DNA of 64,000 nucleotides, taken from assembly GCF_001613465.1 (NCBI RefSeq), contig NZ_BDCK01000026.1, positions 62,001 through 126,000 of the forward strand. Direction: 5' to 3'. The notes under the pieces were generated by a model. The model saw nothing but the letters and a program-made list of their open reading frames with translations, was not told the origin of the DNA and made no database searches. Positions 1 through 8,259 of the stretch are shown here, one piece after another; within the stretch, counting starts at the first letter, position 1; every line of letters starts with the position of its first letter. The translations under genes and the position numbers were made by a program. This DNA is from Nocardia niwae NBRC 108934 = DSM 45340. Its GTDB lineage: Bacteria; Actinomycetota; Actinomycetes; Mycobacteriales; Mycobacteriaceae.

Positions 1-509
1 TCCCCGGCGGTCCCGCGCTGGATGCCGCCGCGGGGACCGGTGATCCGCGCGCCATCGCCTTCCCCCGCGGCATGACCGGTCCGCGCGACCCGCGTTACGA
101 CTTCTCCTTCTCGGGCCTCAAGACGGCGGTGGCCCGCTACGTGGAGGCGGCCCAGCGCGACGGCGTCGCGGCGGAGGATCTGCCCATCCCCGATATCGCC
201 GCCTCGTTCCAGGAATCCGTCGCCGATGTGCTCACCATGAAGGCGGTTCGCGCGGCTCAGGACGTCGGCGTCGGCACGCTGGTGCTCGGAGGCGGCGCGA
301 CGGCCAACTCGCGGATCCGCTCGATGGCCGAGGAGCGTTGCGCGGCGGCCGGTTTGACCCTTCGGGTGCCCAAGCCCCGGCTGTGCACGGACAACGGAGT
401 GATGATCGCCGCGCTCGGCGCCCATGTCATCGCGGGTGGCGCGGCTCCCTCGCCGTTGACGGTCGCCACCGACCCCGGACTGCCGGTGTCGGTCAGCATG
501 GTCCGCTGA
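1..509 (+). CDS. tsaD: tRNA N6-adenosine threonylcarbamoyltransferase TsaD, 5' end outside the window
   Basis: TsaD is the catalytic subunit of the cytoplasmic complex that puts threonylcarbamoyl on A37 of ANN-decoding tRNAs. The frame is open from the first bases and ends in TGA at 507-509, so about 169 C-terminal residues are visible, roughly half of the usual ~340. Family signatures seen: PGGPALD at the edge, FSFSGLKTAV, then GGGATANSRIR and CTDNGVMIA, the last carrying a metal-binding Asp. The reading is unambiguous for this family; only the N-terminal half with the HxxxH metal site is missing. In mycobacteria tsaD (gcp) lies directly upstream of groES, as here apart from one inserted gene on the opposite strand. 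Confidence 0.95.
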   Translation, partial: PGGPALDAAAGTGDPRAIAFPRGMTGPRDPRYDFSFSGLKTAVARYVEAAQRDGVAAEDLPIPDIAASFQESVADVLTMKAVRAAQDVGVGTLVLGGGATANSRIRSMAEERCAAAGLTLRVPKPRLCTDNGVMIAALGAHVIAGGAAPSPLTVATDPGLPVSVSMVR

Positions 510-585
510 CCGGCTCGGATCGGGGAACGGCAGAGCGCGAACCAGCGATTTCCGGTGCGATCACGTAGAACAGCGTGCGGCCGGA

Positions 586-2124
586 TCAGTTCGGCGCGAG
601 CAGCCCCGGATGCGACGCGGACCCCGAATTCCCCCGCATCGGCAGCGGCAGGATCGCTCCCGCGGGAACCTGAGTGGGCGCGGGACTCGTGCCGGGCGCC
701 GTGGCGCTGGGCGCCGCGGACGGCGATGACCGGTTCGACTGCGGCTCGGGCGAACCGCCCAATGTCGCATTCGGGTTCCCGAACATCGGACCGAACAGCT
801 CGGGGAACGGGATCGGCGGAAGGTTGGGGTCCGGGCGCAGCGTGGGCTGCGTGGGCGTGATCACCTGCGTGCCCGCCGGCCAGCCGGTCGTGCTGTGCGG
901 GCCGTGTTCCGTTGTCGTCTGCGCGCCGCCGGTGCTCTCCGCCGTGCGACCGTTCGGTGTGGTGGCCGCCGGGGTCGGGGGCGGTGCGGAGGTCGGGATC
1001 GGCAGCTGGGACGCGCTGCTCGTCGTCCCGGCAGGGGAGACCTCGTCGTCCGAGGTGGGCGCGAACGTCTTGACCCCGTATCCGACGATCAGCCCGACCA
1101 CCACGATCGCACCGGCGAGGGTGCCGAACACCTTGGTGACCGTCCCCGCGGGCGCGTCGCCGCCGAGCGCGCCCACCGGGAAGACCGAGGGTTGCACGGA
1201 ATCGGCCACCAGCGCCGCGCCTTTCGCGGTCACCGCCTCGGGGTCAGGCACGGTGAACACCGGCATGTCCAGCGCGGCGGTGAGCGTGTCGAGCACCGCG
1301 GGGATGTTGGCCCCGCCGCCGATGACCGCGACCGCCTGCGGTTGCCGCGGCGCTCGGGCGAACGCTGCGGTGACGAATCGCGCCAGGTCGCGCAGCAGGT
1401 CGGCGATCAACTCTTCGAAATCGGCCCTGGTCAGTTTCAGCGGACGGCCGGCGACGTGGTCGATGGTGACCGCGGGCGCGATGGACAGATGCTCCTTCGC
1501 CGCGCGGCCGCGGTTGGTGAGCATGCCCCGGTTCGGGCGGGTGCCGCGCCGGGCGAAGTGCATGTCCACCAGATGGTGGTAGATCAGCTCGTCGATCGCG
1601 TTGCCGCTGACGGTCGCGGTGCGATCGGATCGGAGCAGGGAGCCGTCGGCCCGGTCGGCGACGGTGACACTGAGCCCGGAGGCGCCGAGGTCGATGATGG
1701 CGACCGTCTCGTAGCGGTCCAGCAGACCGGTGTGGCGCAGGTAGGTCAGCGCGGCGGTGCCCTCCGGAATCAGCCGCAGCTCACGCTGTTTGCCGGTGGC
1801 CGAGCGGATGATCTGCGCCTGCTCCTTGGTGCGGTAGGCGACCGCGACGCTGGTGGGCGGATGTCCGGTGATCGGCTCGAAGTCGCGTGGCCCGCCCGCG
1901 AACCGCCCGCCGGCCGGGCGGATGATCTCGCGCGGGTGCTGCGTGGTGGGCAGCTGGGTGGTCATCAGCTCGATCGAGGAGGCCACCAGGTCACCGAGAT
2001 CGGAGTGGGCCGCGTCGGCCGAGACGACGCGATAGTCGAAGCTCTGCATGCCGTTCGGCGCGGTGGAGACCAACGCCGAGCACACGACCTCGGCCCCGGC
2101 CGAGATGCCGAGGGACGTTCGCAT
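586..2124 (-). CDS. Membrane-anchored Hsp70-like (DnaK N-domain) protein with Pro/Ser/Thr-rich tail
   Basis: 512 residues. The first ~310 resemble the actin/Hsp70 ATPase fold: DLGASG near residue 147 matches a phosphate-binding strand and VIGGGANIP near 270 matches the adenosine-binding loop. A single hydrophobic segment follows at about 334-355, then ~155 residues rich in Pro, Ser, Thr and Ala without a recognisable domain. There is no Hsp70 substrate-binding domain. Predicted topology is cytoplasmic ATPase, one membrane span and an outside tail. Start: ATG at 2124 has GGGAGG about 5 bases upstream; a GTG two codons earlier abuts that same site and is less likely. It points away from groES and shares that upstream region. 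The biochemical role is unknown; a sensory or scaffold role is only a guess. Confidence 0.8.
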   Translation of the reverse strand: MRTSLGISAGAEVVCSALVSTAPNGMQSFDYRVVSADAAHSDLGDLVASSIELMTTQLPTTQHPREIIRPAGGRFAGGPRDFEPITGHPPTSVAVAYRTKEQAQIIRSATGKQRELRLIPEGTAALTYLRHTGLLDRYETVAIIDLGASGLSVTVADRADGSLLRSDRTATVSGNAIDELIYHHLVDMHFARRGTRPNRGMLTNRGRAAKEHLSIAPAVTIDHVAGRPLKLTRADFEELIADLLRDLARFVTAAFARAPRQPQAVAVIGGGANIPAVLDTLTAALDMPVFTVPDPEAVTAKGAALVADSVQPSVFPVGALGGDAPAGTVTKVFGTLAGAIVVVGLIVGYGVKTFAPTSDDEVSPAGTTSSASQLPIPTSAPPPTPAATTPNGRTAESTGGAQTTTEHGPHSTTGWPAGTQVITPTQPTLRPDPNLPPIPFPELFGPMFGNPNATLGGSPEPQSNRSSPSAAPSATAPGTSPAPTQVPAGAILPLPMRGNSGSASHPGLLAPN

Positions 2125-2514
2125 GTTCACCTCCCTTCGAGCGGATGGTCATGGTGTCGCCGACCATCTCGAATGGACTGCCGGACCGCCGTGTGGATGA
2201 CGCGCGACCCGGACCGGGAAACGAACCGGCCCCTCGTCCGGGTGGGTCGCGGGGACCGGCCATGGATCACGTGTGTTTGCTCTCTGGTGAAGCTGGTGGT
2301 GCAACGATCGTGCTGCGGCGCTGCGAGTTTCGGCGACGCTGTGGTACCCCTCCGCCGCCGCGCCGCCGCCCGATGAGCGACGAACCCGGCAGCCGGACCG
2401 CAGCCGTCGTCAATAGTGTCACAATCCGTTATCCGAACGTTACTGTTTTCCCGAACTTATCGCCAAGCCCGGAGCGTCGCCGGGCGCGCCGCGCAAAGTT
2501 GGCACCGCCCAGCC

Positions 2515-2543
2515 TTGAGCGCTGGCACTCTCATGTATAGAGT
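2515..2543 (+). promoter_or_regulatory. groES promoter (-35 TTGAGC, -10 TAGAGT)
   Basis: TTGAGC at 2515-2520 and TAGAGT at 2538-2543 are separated by 17 bases, a housekeeping-type spacing. The inferred transcript would start near 2550 and carry a ~160 base leader before groES. The CIRCE operator lies inside the spacer and over the -10 box. Confidence 0.6.
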
Positions 2544-2548
2544 GCTAG
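2522..2548 (+). promoter_or_regulatory. CIRCE operator (HrcA binding site)
   Basis: Arms CTGGCACTC (2522-2530) and GAGTGCTAG (2540-2548) are inverted repeats with 8 of 9 positions paired, separated by exactly 9 bases, matching the TTAGCACTC-N9-GAGTGCTAA consensus bound by the heat-shock repressor HrcA. It overlaps the inferred -10 box, so binding would block groES-groEL1 transcription until heat stress inactivates HrcA. hrcA itself is not in the window. Confidence 0.9.
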
Positions 2549-2709
2549 TCGGCACTGTGTGTAGTGCTTGTGCCAGCAGCTTGACCACTGGGCAGGGGTC
2601 CCGGCACCCGCGACGACGGGGCTATGCGCAGGGTCAGCATCGTGACCAACCGACGAGTTCGGAACAACGGTTCCGGACGACCGAATCCCCTGAAAGTGGA
2701 GGGCTCAAC

Positions 2710-3012
2710 GTGGCGAGCGTGAACATCAAGCCGCTCGAGGACAAGATCCTCGTCCAGGCCAACGAGGCCGAGACGACGACGGCCTCCGGCCTGGTCATCC
2801 CCGACACGGCGAAGGAAAAGCCGCAAGAGGGCACCGTTGTCGCCGTCGGTCCCGGCCGGTGGGACGACGAGGGCGAGAAGCGCATCCCGCTGGATGTCCA
2901 GGAGGGTGACACCGTCATCTACAGCAAGTACGGCGGCACCGAGATCAAGTACCAGGGCGAGGAATACCTCATCCTGTCGGCGCGCGACGTGCTGGCCGTC
3001 GTCACCAAGTAG
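2710..3012 (+). CDS. groES: Co-chaperonin GroES (Hsp10)
   Basis: 100 residues, the normal size of GroES. It forms the heptameric lid on the GroEL cage in the cytoplasm. Visible features: N-terminal NIKPLEDKILVQ, the mobile loop region ETTTASGLVIP that contacts GroEL, and the C-terminal YLILSARDVLAVV strand. Start: GTG at 2710 (MASVNIK...) with GGAGGG 6 bases upstream; the frame is open further upstream but that part has no similarity to the family. It is the first gene of a CIRCE-controlled groES-groEL1 unit. Confidence 0.97.
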   Translation: MASVNIKPLEDKILVQANEAETTTASGLVIPDTAKEKPQEGTVVAVGPGRWDDEGEKRIPLDVQEGDTVIYSKYGGTEIKYQGEEYLILSARDVLAVVTK

Positions 3013-3028
3013 CCGATCGGGCACGCAT

Positions 3029-3067
3029 GCGTTCCGCCCCGGTGTCTCGTGACCCGGGGCGGAACGC
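3029..3067 (+). terminator. Strong hairpin after groES
   Basis: A perfect 14 bp inverted repeat, GCGTTCCGCCCCGG (3029-3042) and its complement (3054-3067), with an 11 base loop, lies 17 bases after the groES stop. There is no U tract. It could attenuate or process the groES-groEL1 transcript rather than end it fully. A second smaller inverted repeat (GCACCGCT, 3153-3160 with 3171-3178) follows before groEL1. Confidence 0.5.
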
Positions 3068-3096
3068 GTTCGGCGCCGATTCCGGCACTGAATCAC

Positions 3097-3199
3097 GCGG
3101 TGCGAGCGACGGGCCCGTAGGCGGCAGCCTGTAACCAAGAAGGGCCCCGGGAGCACCGCTCATCGGACAGAGCGGTGCGAGCGACGGGCCGGTGGGCGG
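3097..3199 (+). repeat. 28 bp imperfect direct repeat in the groES-groEL1 spacer
   Basis: Copies at 3097-3124 and 3172-3199 share 26 of 28 bases; both begin GCGGTGCGAGCGACGGGCC and they are 75 bases apart. They make up part of the 223 base spacer between groES and groEL1. Function unknown. Confidence 0.8.
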
Positions 3200-3235
3200 T
3201 CCGGAGCGCCGCAATCCACTACAGGAGCGAATTCC

Positions 3236-4846
3236 ATGGCAAAGCAGATCGAGTTCGACGAGAAGGCTCGCCGGGCTCTGGAACGCGGCGTCGACAAGCT
3301 CGCCGACGCGGTGAAGGTCACTCTCGGCCCGCGCGGACGGCACGTCGTGCTGGCGAAGTCCTTCGGCGGTCCGACCGTCACCAACGACGGTGTGACCATC
3401 GCGCGCGACATCGAGCTCGAGGACCCGTTCGAGAACCTCGGCGCGCAGCTGGTCAAGAGCGTCGCCACGAAGACCAACGATGTCGCGGGCGACGGCACAA
3501 CCACCGCCACCGTGCTGGCCCAGGCGCTGGTCCGCGCCGGGCTGAAGAACGTTGCCGCGGGCGCCAATCCGATCGCGGTGGGCTCCGGCATCGCCAAGGC
3601 CGCCGACGCGGTCTCCGAGGCGCTGCTCGCGCTGGCCACCCCGGTCTCCGGTGAGCAGGCCATCGCGCAGGTCGCGACGGTGTCCTCGCGCGACGAGGAG
3701 ATCGGCGAGATGGTCGGCAAAGCGCTGACCACCGTCGGCAAGGACGGCGTGGTCACCGTCGAGGAGTCCTCGACGCTGCAGACCGAGCTCGTCGTCACCG
3801 AGGGCGTGCAGTTCGACAAGGGTTACCTGTCGCCGTACTTCGTCACCGATCCCGACAGCCAGCAGGCCGTCCTGGAGGACGTATTCGTCCTGCTGCACCG
3901 CGAGAAGATCAGCTCGCTGCCGGACTTCCTGCCGCTGCTGGAGAAGATCGCCGAGAGCGGCAAGCCCGTCCTGATCATCGCCGAGGACGTGGAGGGCGAG
4001 GCCCTGTCCACCTTGGTGGTCAACGCGATCCGCAAGACGATCAAGGCCGTCGCGGTCAAGGCGCCGTTCTTCGGCGACCGCCGCAAGGCGTTCCTCGATG
4101 ACCTGGCCGTGGTCACCGGCGGCACCGTGGTGAACCCCGACCTGGGCATCACCCTGCGCGAGGCGGGCCTGGACGCGCTCGGCAAGGCGCGGCGCGTCGT
4201 CGTCACCAAGGACGACACCACGATCATCGACGGCGACGGTTCCGCGGCGGACGTGGAGGCGCGCGTCGCGCAGCTGCGCCGCGAGATCGAGTCCACCGAT
4301 TCGGACTGGGACCGCGAGAAGCTGGAAGAACGGCTGGCCAAGCTGGCCGGCGGTGTCGCGGTGATCCGGGTCGGCGCGGCCACCGAGACCGCGCTCAAGG
4401 AGCGCAAGTACCGCGTCGAGGACGCGGTGAGCGCCGCCAAGGCCGCCGTGGAAGAGGGCATCGTCCCCGGCGGCGGCACCGCGCTGGTGCAGGCTGCGGG
4501 CAAGCTCGTCGAGCTGCGCGACTCGCTGTCCGGTGACGAAGCCGTCGGCGTCGAGGTGGTCCGCACCGCGCTGCAGGCGCCGCTGTACTGGATCGCCACC
4601 AACGCGGGCCTGGACGGCGCGGTGGTGGTCAGCAAGGTGGCCGAAGGCAAGGACGGCTTCAACGCCGCCACCCTCACCTACGGCGACCTGCTCACCGACG
4701 GCGTCGTCGACCCGGTGAAGGTGACCCGGTCGGCCGTCGTCAACGCGGCGTCGGTCGCGCGCATGGTGCTCACCACCGAGAGCGCCGTGGTCGACAAGCC
4801 CGCCGAGGAGCAGAACGAGCACGGCCACCACGGCCACGCGCACTGA
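3236..4846 (+). CDS. groEL1: Chaperonin GroEL1 with His-rich C-terminus
   Basis: 536 residues, standard Hsp60 length. It starts AKQIEFDEKARRALERGVDKLADAVKVTLGPRGRHV and carries the ATP-binding VAGDGTTTATVLAQ motif. The tail is EQNEHGHHGHAH instead of the GGM-rich end of classical GroEL; such His-rich tails mark the actinobacterial GroEL1 paralogue encoded next to groES, whereas the housekeeping GroEL2 (GGM tail) lies elsewhere. In mycobacteria GroEL1 is linked to mycolate metabolism and biofilm formation; the same here would be inference. A plausible ribosome site (AGGAG) precedes the ATG by about 9 bases. Confidence 0.96.
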   Translation: MAKQIEFDEKARRALERGVDKLADAVKVTLGPRGRHVVLAKSFGGPTVTNDGVTIARDIELEDPFENLGAQLVKSVATKTNDVAGDGTTTATVLAQALVRAGLKNVAAGANPIAVGSGIAKAADAVSEALLALATPVSGEQAIAQVATVSSRDEEIGEMVGKALTTVGKDGVVTVEESSTLQTELVVTEGVQFDKGYLSPYFVTDPDSQQAVLEDVFVLLHREKISSLPDFLPLLEKIAESGKPVLIIAEDVEGEALSTLVVNAIRKTIKAVAVKAPFFGDRRKAFLDDLAVVTGGTVVNPDLGITLREAGLDALGKARRVVVTKDDTTIIDGDGSAADVEARVAQLRREIESTDSDWDREKLEERLAKLAGGVAVIRVGAATETALKERKYRVEDAVSAAKAAVEEGIVPGGGTALVQAAGKLVELRDSLSGDEAVGVEVVRTALQAPLYWIATNAGLDGAVVVSKVAEGKDGFNAATLTYGDLLTDGVVDPVKVTRSAVVNAASVARMVLTTESAVVDKPAEEQNEHGHHGHAH

Positions 4847-4870
4847 GCCGGGCGTCGGGCAACACCACCG

Positions 4871-4906
4871 GCAAGGCCCCCGAACCGTATGGTTCGGGGG
4901 CCTTGC
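4871..4906 (+). terminator. Terminator after groEL1
   Basis: Perfect 16 bp inverted repeat, GCAAGGCCCCCGAACC (4871-4886) and its complement (4891-4906), with a 4 base loop, 25 bases after the groEL1 stop. No long U run, as is common in GC-rich actinobacteria. It closes the groES-groEL1 unit. Confidence 0.85.
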
Positions 4907-5063
4907 CCGTTACGGTGGCAAGCCGCAGCCATTATTGCCGGTCAGGCCGAGGAGGATCCGAACTCGACATGCCTGCTGTCGCTGGTCCGGAAGGGGGCGC
5001 GGGCCGATCCGGGCCGTTCGGCCCGAACACGCTGAGCGGGAAAGCCTGGCGGGAATGCCGGAT

Positions 5064-5315
5064 TCAGCTGGCGACCGGCGGCTGTTCGGCGGCGATGGCC
5101 GCGAGTAGACGAGCACGCAGCGACGGCGGCGGAGTGGCCGCCGTGGCTGCGGCGAGCGCGGAGAGCGCTTCTTTCGTGTCTCTGACTTCCTCGATGAACT
5201 CCGCGCGTAGCACGGGGTCCTCGCTGTCGAGCAGTTCCAGCACTTCCTGATGGTCTTCGTCGTCGATCGATCCGAGCGCGACGGTGTGCGCGAGATCGAT
5301 CTGGCGTTCGTTCAT
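5064..5315 (-). CDS. Short RskA-like anti-sigma domain protein
   Basis: 83 residues that look like the N-terminal cytoplasmic domain of anti-sigma-K factor RskA: LAHTVALGSIDDED, then acidic helices and RAEFIEEVRDTKEALSALAAAT. Full RskA proteins are ~230 residues with a membrane span and an extracytoplasmic domain; here the protein ends soon after LRARLLAAIAAEQPP with no hydrophobic segment, so it should be soluble. One base separates its ATG from the stop of the SigK-like gene upstream, and GGGGGTGA precedes the start, which implies translational coupling. The likely role is to hold the adjacent sigma factor; how the signal is relayed without a membrane domain is unknown. Confidence 0.75.
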   Translation of the reverse strand: MNERQIDLAHTVALGSIDDEDHQEVLELLDSEDPVLRAEFIEEVRDTKEALSALAAATAATPPPSLRARLLAAIAAEQPPVAS

Positions 5316-5316
5316 C

Positions 5317-5982
5317 TCACGTCACCCCCAAACTTTTCTTCAGTCGTGTCAATCCGTCCCGAATCCGGGACTTAACCGTAGGTAACCCTACGTCGAGGTA
5401 GGTGGCTACCTCCGCATAGGTGCGCCCACCGTAGTAGGCGAGCGAGATGGCTTCACGCTGGGTTTCGGTGAGGGTCGCGAGACCGGCCAGGACGGCCTGT
5501 TGTTCGAACCTGCGCTCGACCTCTTCGGTGACCTCGTCGAATTCGTTGCCGAGCACCCGGATGCCGTACGCGACCTCGCGCTGGGTGTGGGCTTGCTCGG
5601 CGCGGACCCGATCGACGGCACGCCGGTGGGCGAGCGTCATCAACCAGGTGACCGCGGAACCCTTCGCCGGGTCGAAAGCCGAGGCCATCCGCCAGATCTG
5701 CAGATAGACCTCTTGCGTGGTCTCCTCCGCGTAGCCCGGATCGTGCAGGACGCGCAACACGAGACCGAAGACGCGCGCGCACGTCCGGTCGTACAGTTCG
5801 GCGAATGCTTCCTGGTCGGCTCGGCCGCATCGAAGCAAAAGCGCGGCGAGCTCGATACTTTCGGCTGCGCGTGCCGTAACCGCAGAATCCACCGTGGGTG
5901 GGAAGGCTTCTCTTCGGAACGAGTCGCCCTCTGCGGCCGACGGCCGCGTTGTCACAACGCTCCATTCTGTGTCATCGGTCAC
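5317..5982 (-). CDS. sigK: ECF RNA polymerase sigma factor, SigK-like
   Basis: 221 residues. Sigma region 2 is visible as DPGYAEETTQEVYLQIWRMASAFDPAKGSAVTWL and region 4 as REAISLAYYGGRTYAEVATYLDVGLPTVKSRIRDGL, very close to mycobacterial SigK. It would direct RNA polymerase to a dedicated promoter set, in mycobacteria linked to secreted antigens and redox. The start is GTG at 5982; no clear ribosome site precedes it and the ~45 residue N-terminal extension is poorly conserved, so a later start is possible. It is the first gene of a two-gene unit with the short RskA-like protein. In M. tuberculosis sigK lies elsewhere; here it sits between groEL1 and whiB3. Confidence 0.88.
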   Translation of the reverse strand: MTDDTEWSVVTTRPSAAEGDSFRREAFPPTVDSAVTARAAESIELAALLLRCGRADQEAFAELYDRTCARVFGLVLRVLHDPGYAEETTQEVYLQIWRMASAFDPAKGSAVTWLMTLAHRRAVDRVRAEQAHTQREVAYGIRVLGNEFDEVTEEVERRFEQQAVLAGLATLTETQREAISLAYYGGRTYAEVATYLDVGLPTVKSRIRDGLTRLKKSLGVT

Positions 5983-6323
5983 TACCGTAGCGCGCCGCTA
6001 TGACCTCCCTTCCGCTGGGGTGGCCGCGAGTCCGTCACACCTCGGCGCCGCGTGGCGAAAGGCGTCGAGACGACCGACATCTCGGAGGGAACACGCCGTG
6101 ACACGCCGGGCGCTATCGCATGTGCCGTGGAAACGGCGGACGCCCGGTTTGCGGCCTTCACTCGGCGGCCGGCCGATCGAGGGTGACGATCGGAACCCAC
6201 GCGCCGACCTCGGCGAGGAACCGATCACCGTGTCGCGTGAGCGGCCCGGCCGAAGCGTGTTGCAGTGGCCCGTTGTTTGCTAGGAATTCGACGCCCGGTG
6301 GCGTGCGGATGGGAGAGATTGAT
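5983..6323. other. Intergenic, no gene recognised
   Basis: 341 bases between the sigK-like gene and the 3' end of whiB3, both on the minus strand. It should hold the sigK promoter. No SigK-type (CCATCC / CGAATA) promoter, hairpin or conserved ORF was recognised. Confidence 0.5.
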
Positions 6324-6617
6324 TCAGACGGCCATGCGGCGGCGGTTGCGGCGCGCGTGCATCTCGCGCTCGGTCTCCGACATCCCGCCCCAGATGCCAT
6401 AGGGTTCGCTGACTTTCAGCGCGTGGGCGCGGCACTGCATGAGCACCGGGCAGCTGCGGCAGATCTCTTTGGCGCGCATCTCGCGCGCAGTGCGGGCTCG
6501 GCCACGTTCGCCATCGGGGTGGAAGAACACCGCGGAATCCTGCCCGCGGCACGATCCTCGCATCTGCCAATCCCAGACATCGGCGTTGGGTCCCGGGAGG
6601 TGGGTCGGCATGGGCAT
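6324..6617 (-). CDS. whiB3: WhiB3 iron-sulfur redox regulator
   Basis: 97 residues. Four cysteines typical of Wbl proteins are present: one in MRGSCRGQD and three in CRSCPVLMQC, expected to ligate a [4Fe-4S] cluster that senses O2/NO. The GIWGG turn followed by the basic tail ARRNRRRMAV binds DNA or the sigma factor. LPGPNADVWDWQ at the N-terminus and FFHPDGERGRAR match mycobacterial WhiB3, as does the position beside sigD and guaB2. Start: ATG at 6617 with GAGGAG 6 bases upstream; the open frame extends upstream but has no family similarity. WhiB3 is known in mycobacteria to couple redox state to lipid synthesis. Confidence 0.95.
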   Translation of the reverse strand: MPMPTHLPGPNADVWDWQMRGSCRGQDSAVFFHPDGERGRARTAREMRAKEICRSCPVLMQCRAHALKVSEPYGIWGGMSETEREMHARRNRRRMAV

Positions 6618-7242
6618 GGTGAACTCCTCGTGGTGCGAGCTCGTCAGCATTGTCGAGCAGTTGTTCTGCAACAGTTGTGGGCCACGACGCCGGTCGGCGG
6701 GGGTGCCCGGGGGGCTCGCCCTTCGCGGTCGCTGCAATTTCGCGCGGCGCCGTCTGTGGCGATGAGCTACGTTAGGTCCAGCCGCGAAATTCCGTCAATA
6801 GTTCGGCGCAGCACTTTTCCAAATCTCGCGCTGCGAAATTTAACCTCCGAACTGTTTACTTTTCGCGTCGGTTCCGGCGATACTGTTCGGTTGGCCGGAG
6901 GTCCGTGGCTTCCGCACGGGCTGGGCTTGTTCGAGTTTCCGCAGGTAGAAGCGATTCTGGGCCGCACTTCCGCGGTGACGCCGACGTCGCGCGCACGACC
7001 GTGGCCGTCGCGGGACCCGACGGCGTTCCCGGTGCATGGTTCCGAAGATGGCGGAAACGGGGCGGGCAGGTTAATTACGCGAAACGCGCATGAATTCCCG
7101 GCGCGGCCGCTCGGGGATTGCCGGGCCTAGATTTACCTAATGGAAACATCGGCTCGGCGGCGGAAAACCGAGTGGTTGCCGGTCTGCCGTGGATCACCTT
7201 TCGTCGTCCCGGCCCGTGCGCCGCACAGGATAGAGTGCGCCC
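6618..7242. other. Divergent intergenic region upstream of whiB3
   Basis: 625 bases between whiB3 (minus) and the gene starting at 7243 (plus). A patch at about 6770-6900 is more A+T-rich than its surroundings. A TAGAGT box at 7231-7236 lies 6 bases before the GTG at 7243, the geometry of a leaderless promoter. No coding sequence with family similarity was seen. Confidence 0.5.
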
Positions 7243-8127
7243 GTGTTCGCGCCCGCTCCGCTCGGAGATCCTCACGTCGCGGTCCTCGCCGAGGCCGCCT
7301 TCGGCGCCGATCCGGGTCGTGCCGCCGCCGATCTGCCGTCCACCTCGGACGCGCTCGCCGGGTGGTATCGAGCGGTGGTCCTCGGCGGCCAGGGCCGTTA
7401 TGCCGCGGCGCGGGCCGAATTGCGAAGGGTATGCAATCACAGCTCCGACCCCGTCCTCCTCTCACTGGCGGGAAGTACGGAGGGTTCTTTTCTGCGCCAG
7501 CTCGGCTGGCACGAGCGTGCGGCCGCATTCGACGGCCGGGCCGCCGCCCTGATCCTCGATGCCGAGGCCGAGACAGAAGCCGCCGCGGGCGGTTCTGCGG
7601 AGAACGCGGGGGGTTACCGTCCCAGCCGCGCCGACGCGATCTGCGACGCCCTCACCGGACTCGCCGCCGATGCGCTCGGGACCGGGCGGTTGGCGCTGGC
7701 CGACCGGCTGCTACGGCGCAGCGCCGCGGCGGCTCGGCAATACGGGGCCGGCTGGCGCCCCGCGATCCGCCTGGGCTGGGTGTCCGCGGAAACCGCCTTG
7801 GCGGCAGGGCATTTCGAGTCGGCGGCCGAGCACGCGGCGGAGGCGCTGGAACTCGCCGAGCGATCCCCGTCGCTGCGGCACCAGGTCAAGTCCCGCCTGC
7901 TGGTCGCCGCGGCCGACGTGGCGCGCGGCGCGCCCGGGACATCCGGCGTGTCGGCCGAGGAGGTCGCCGAGCAGTGTCGCGAGTACGGCCTGCTCCCGTT
8001 GCGCTGGGCCTGTGCCATGCTCCGCGCCGGATCGGGGGCGGAGCGCGCCGCGGTGGAGGCGGCGGAGTGCGCCGCCGCCATCGTTCGCGCCGGGGGCGCG
8101 TTGCGCCCGCTGGGTGGCCGGCAGTGA
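7243..8127 (+). CDS. Ala-rich TPR-like conserved protein (Rv3415c-type)
   Basis: 294 residues, rich in Ala, Arg, Leu and Glu, with helical pairs that resemble degenerate tetratricopeptide repeats (for example ALAGWYRAVVLGGQGRYAAARAEL and TALAAGHFESAAEHAAEALELAERSP). No catalytic motif, signal peptide or membrane span. In mycobacteria a hypothetical gene occupies the same place between whiB3 and sigD (Rv3415c), so it is probably its counterpart. The GTG at 7243 follows TAGAGT by 6 bases with no ribosome site, suggesting leaderless expression. A regulatory or scaffolding role near SigD is only a contextual guess. Confidence 0.75.
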   Translation: MFAPAPLGDPHVAVLAEAAFGADPGRAAADLPSTSDALAGWYRAVVLGGQGRYAAARAELRRVCNHSSDPVLLSLAGSTEGSFLRQLGWHERAAAFDGRAAALILDAEAETEAAAGGSAENAGGYRPSRADAICDALTGLAADALGTGRLALADRLLRRSAAAARQYGAGWRPAIRLGWVSAETALAAGHFESAAEHAAEALELAERSPSLRHQVKSRLLVAAADVARGAPGTSGVSAEEVAEQCREYGLLPLRWACAMLRAGSGAERAAVEAAECAAAIVRAGGALRPLGGRQ

Positions 8128-8233
8128 TCACGGAGTGCACCGTGTTGCCCAGCTTCGGCCAACGGGTCGCTATTGTTAGATCCGTTCCGCCCCTTCGGTG
8201 GAAGCACTGGTCGTCACCGGACCGTGCCACTTT

Positions 8234-8259
8234 GTAACGCCAGGAATATCTCTGACGAT
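8234..8259 (+). promoter_or_regulatory. Candidate SigD-type autoregulatory promoter
   Basis: GTAACG (8234-8239), 16 bases, CGAT (8256-8259) resembles the GTAACG-type promoter described for mycobacterial SigD, and sits at the 5' end of sigD. The -10 element overlaps the ATG at 8258. The codons here also encode a peptide similar to the N-terminal extension of M. tuberculosis SigD, so coding conservation and promoter conservation cannot be separated by eye. Confidence 0.4.

Noticed and set aside
2416..2709. Upstream in-frame extension of groES
   Set aside because: It runs through the CIRCE operator and promoter and has no similarity to GroES; the GTG at 2710 has the ribosome site.
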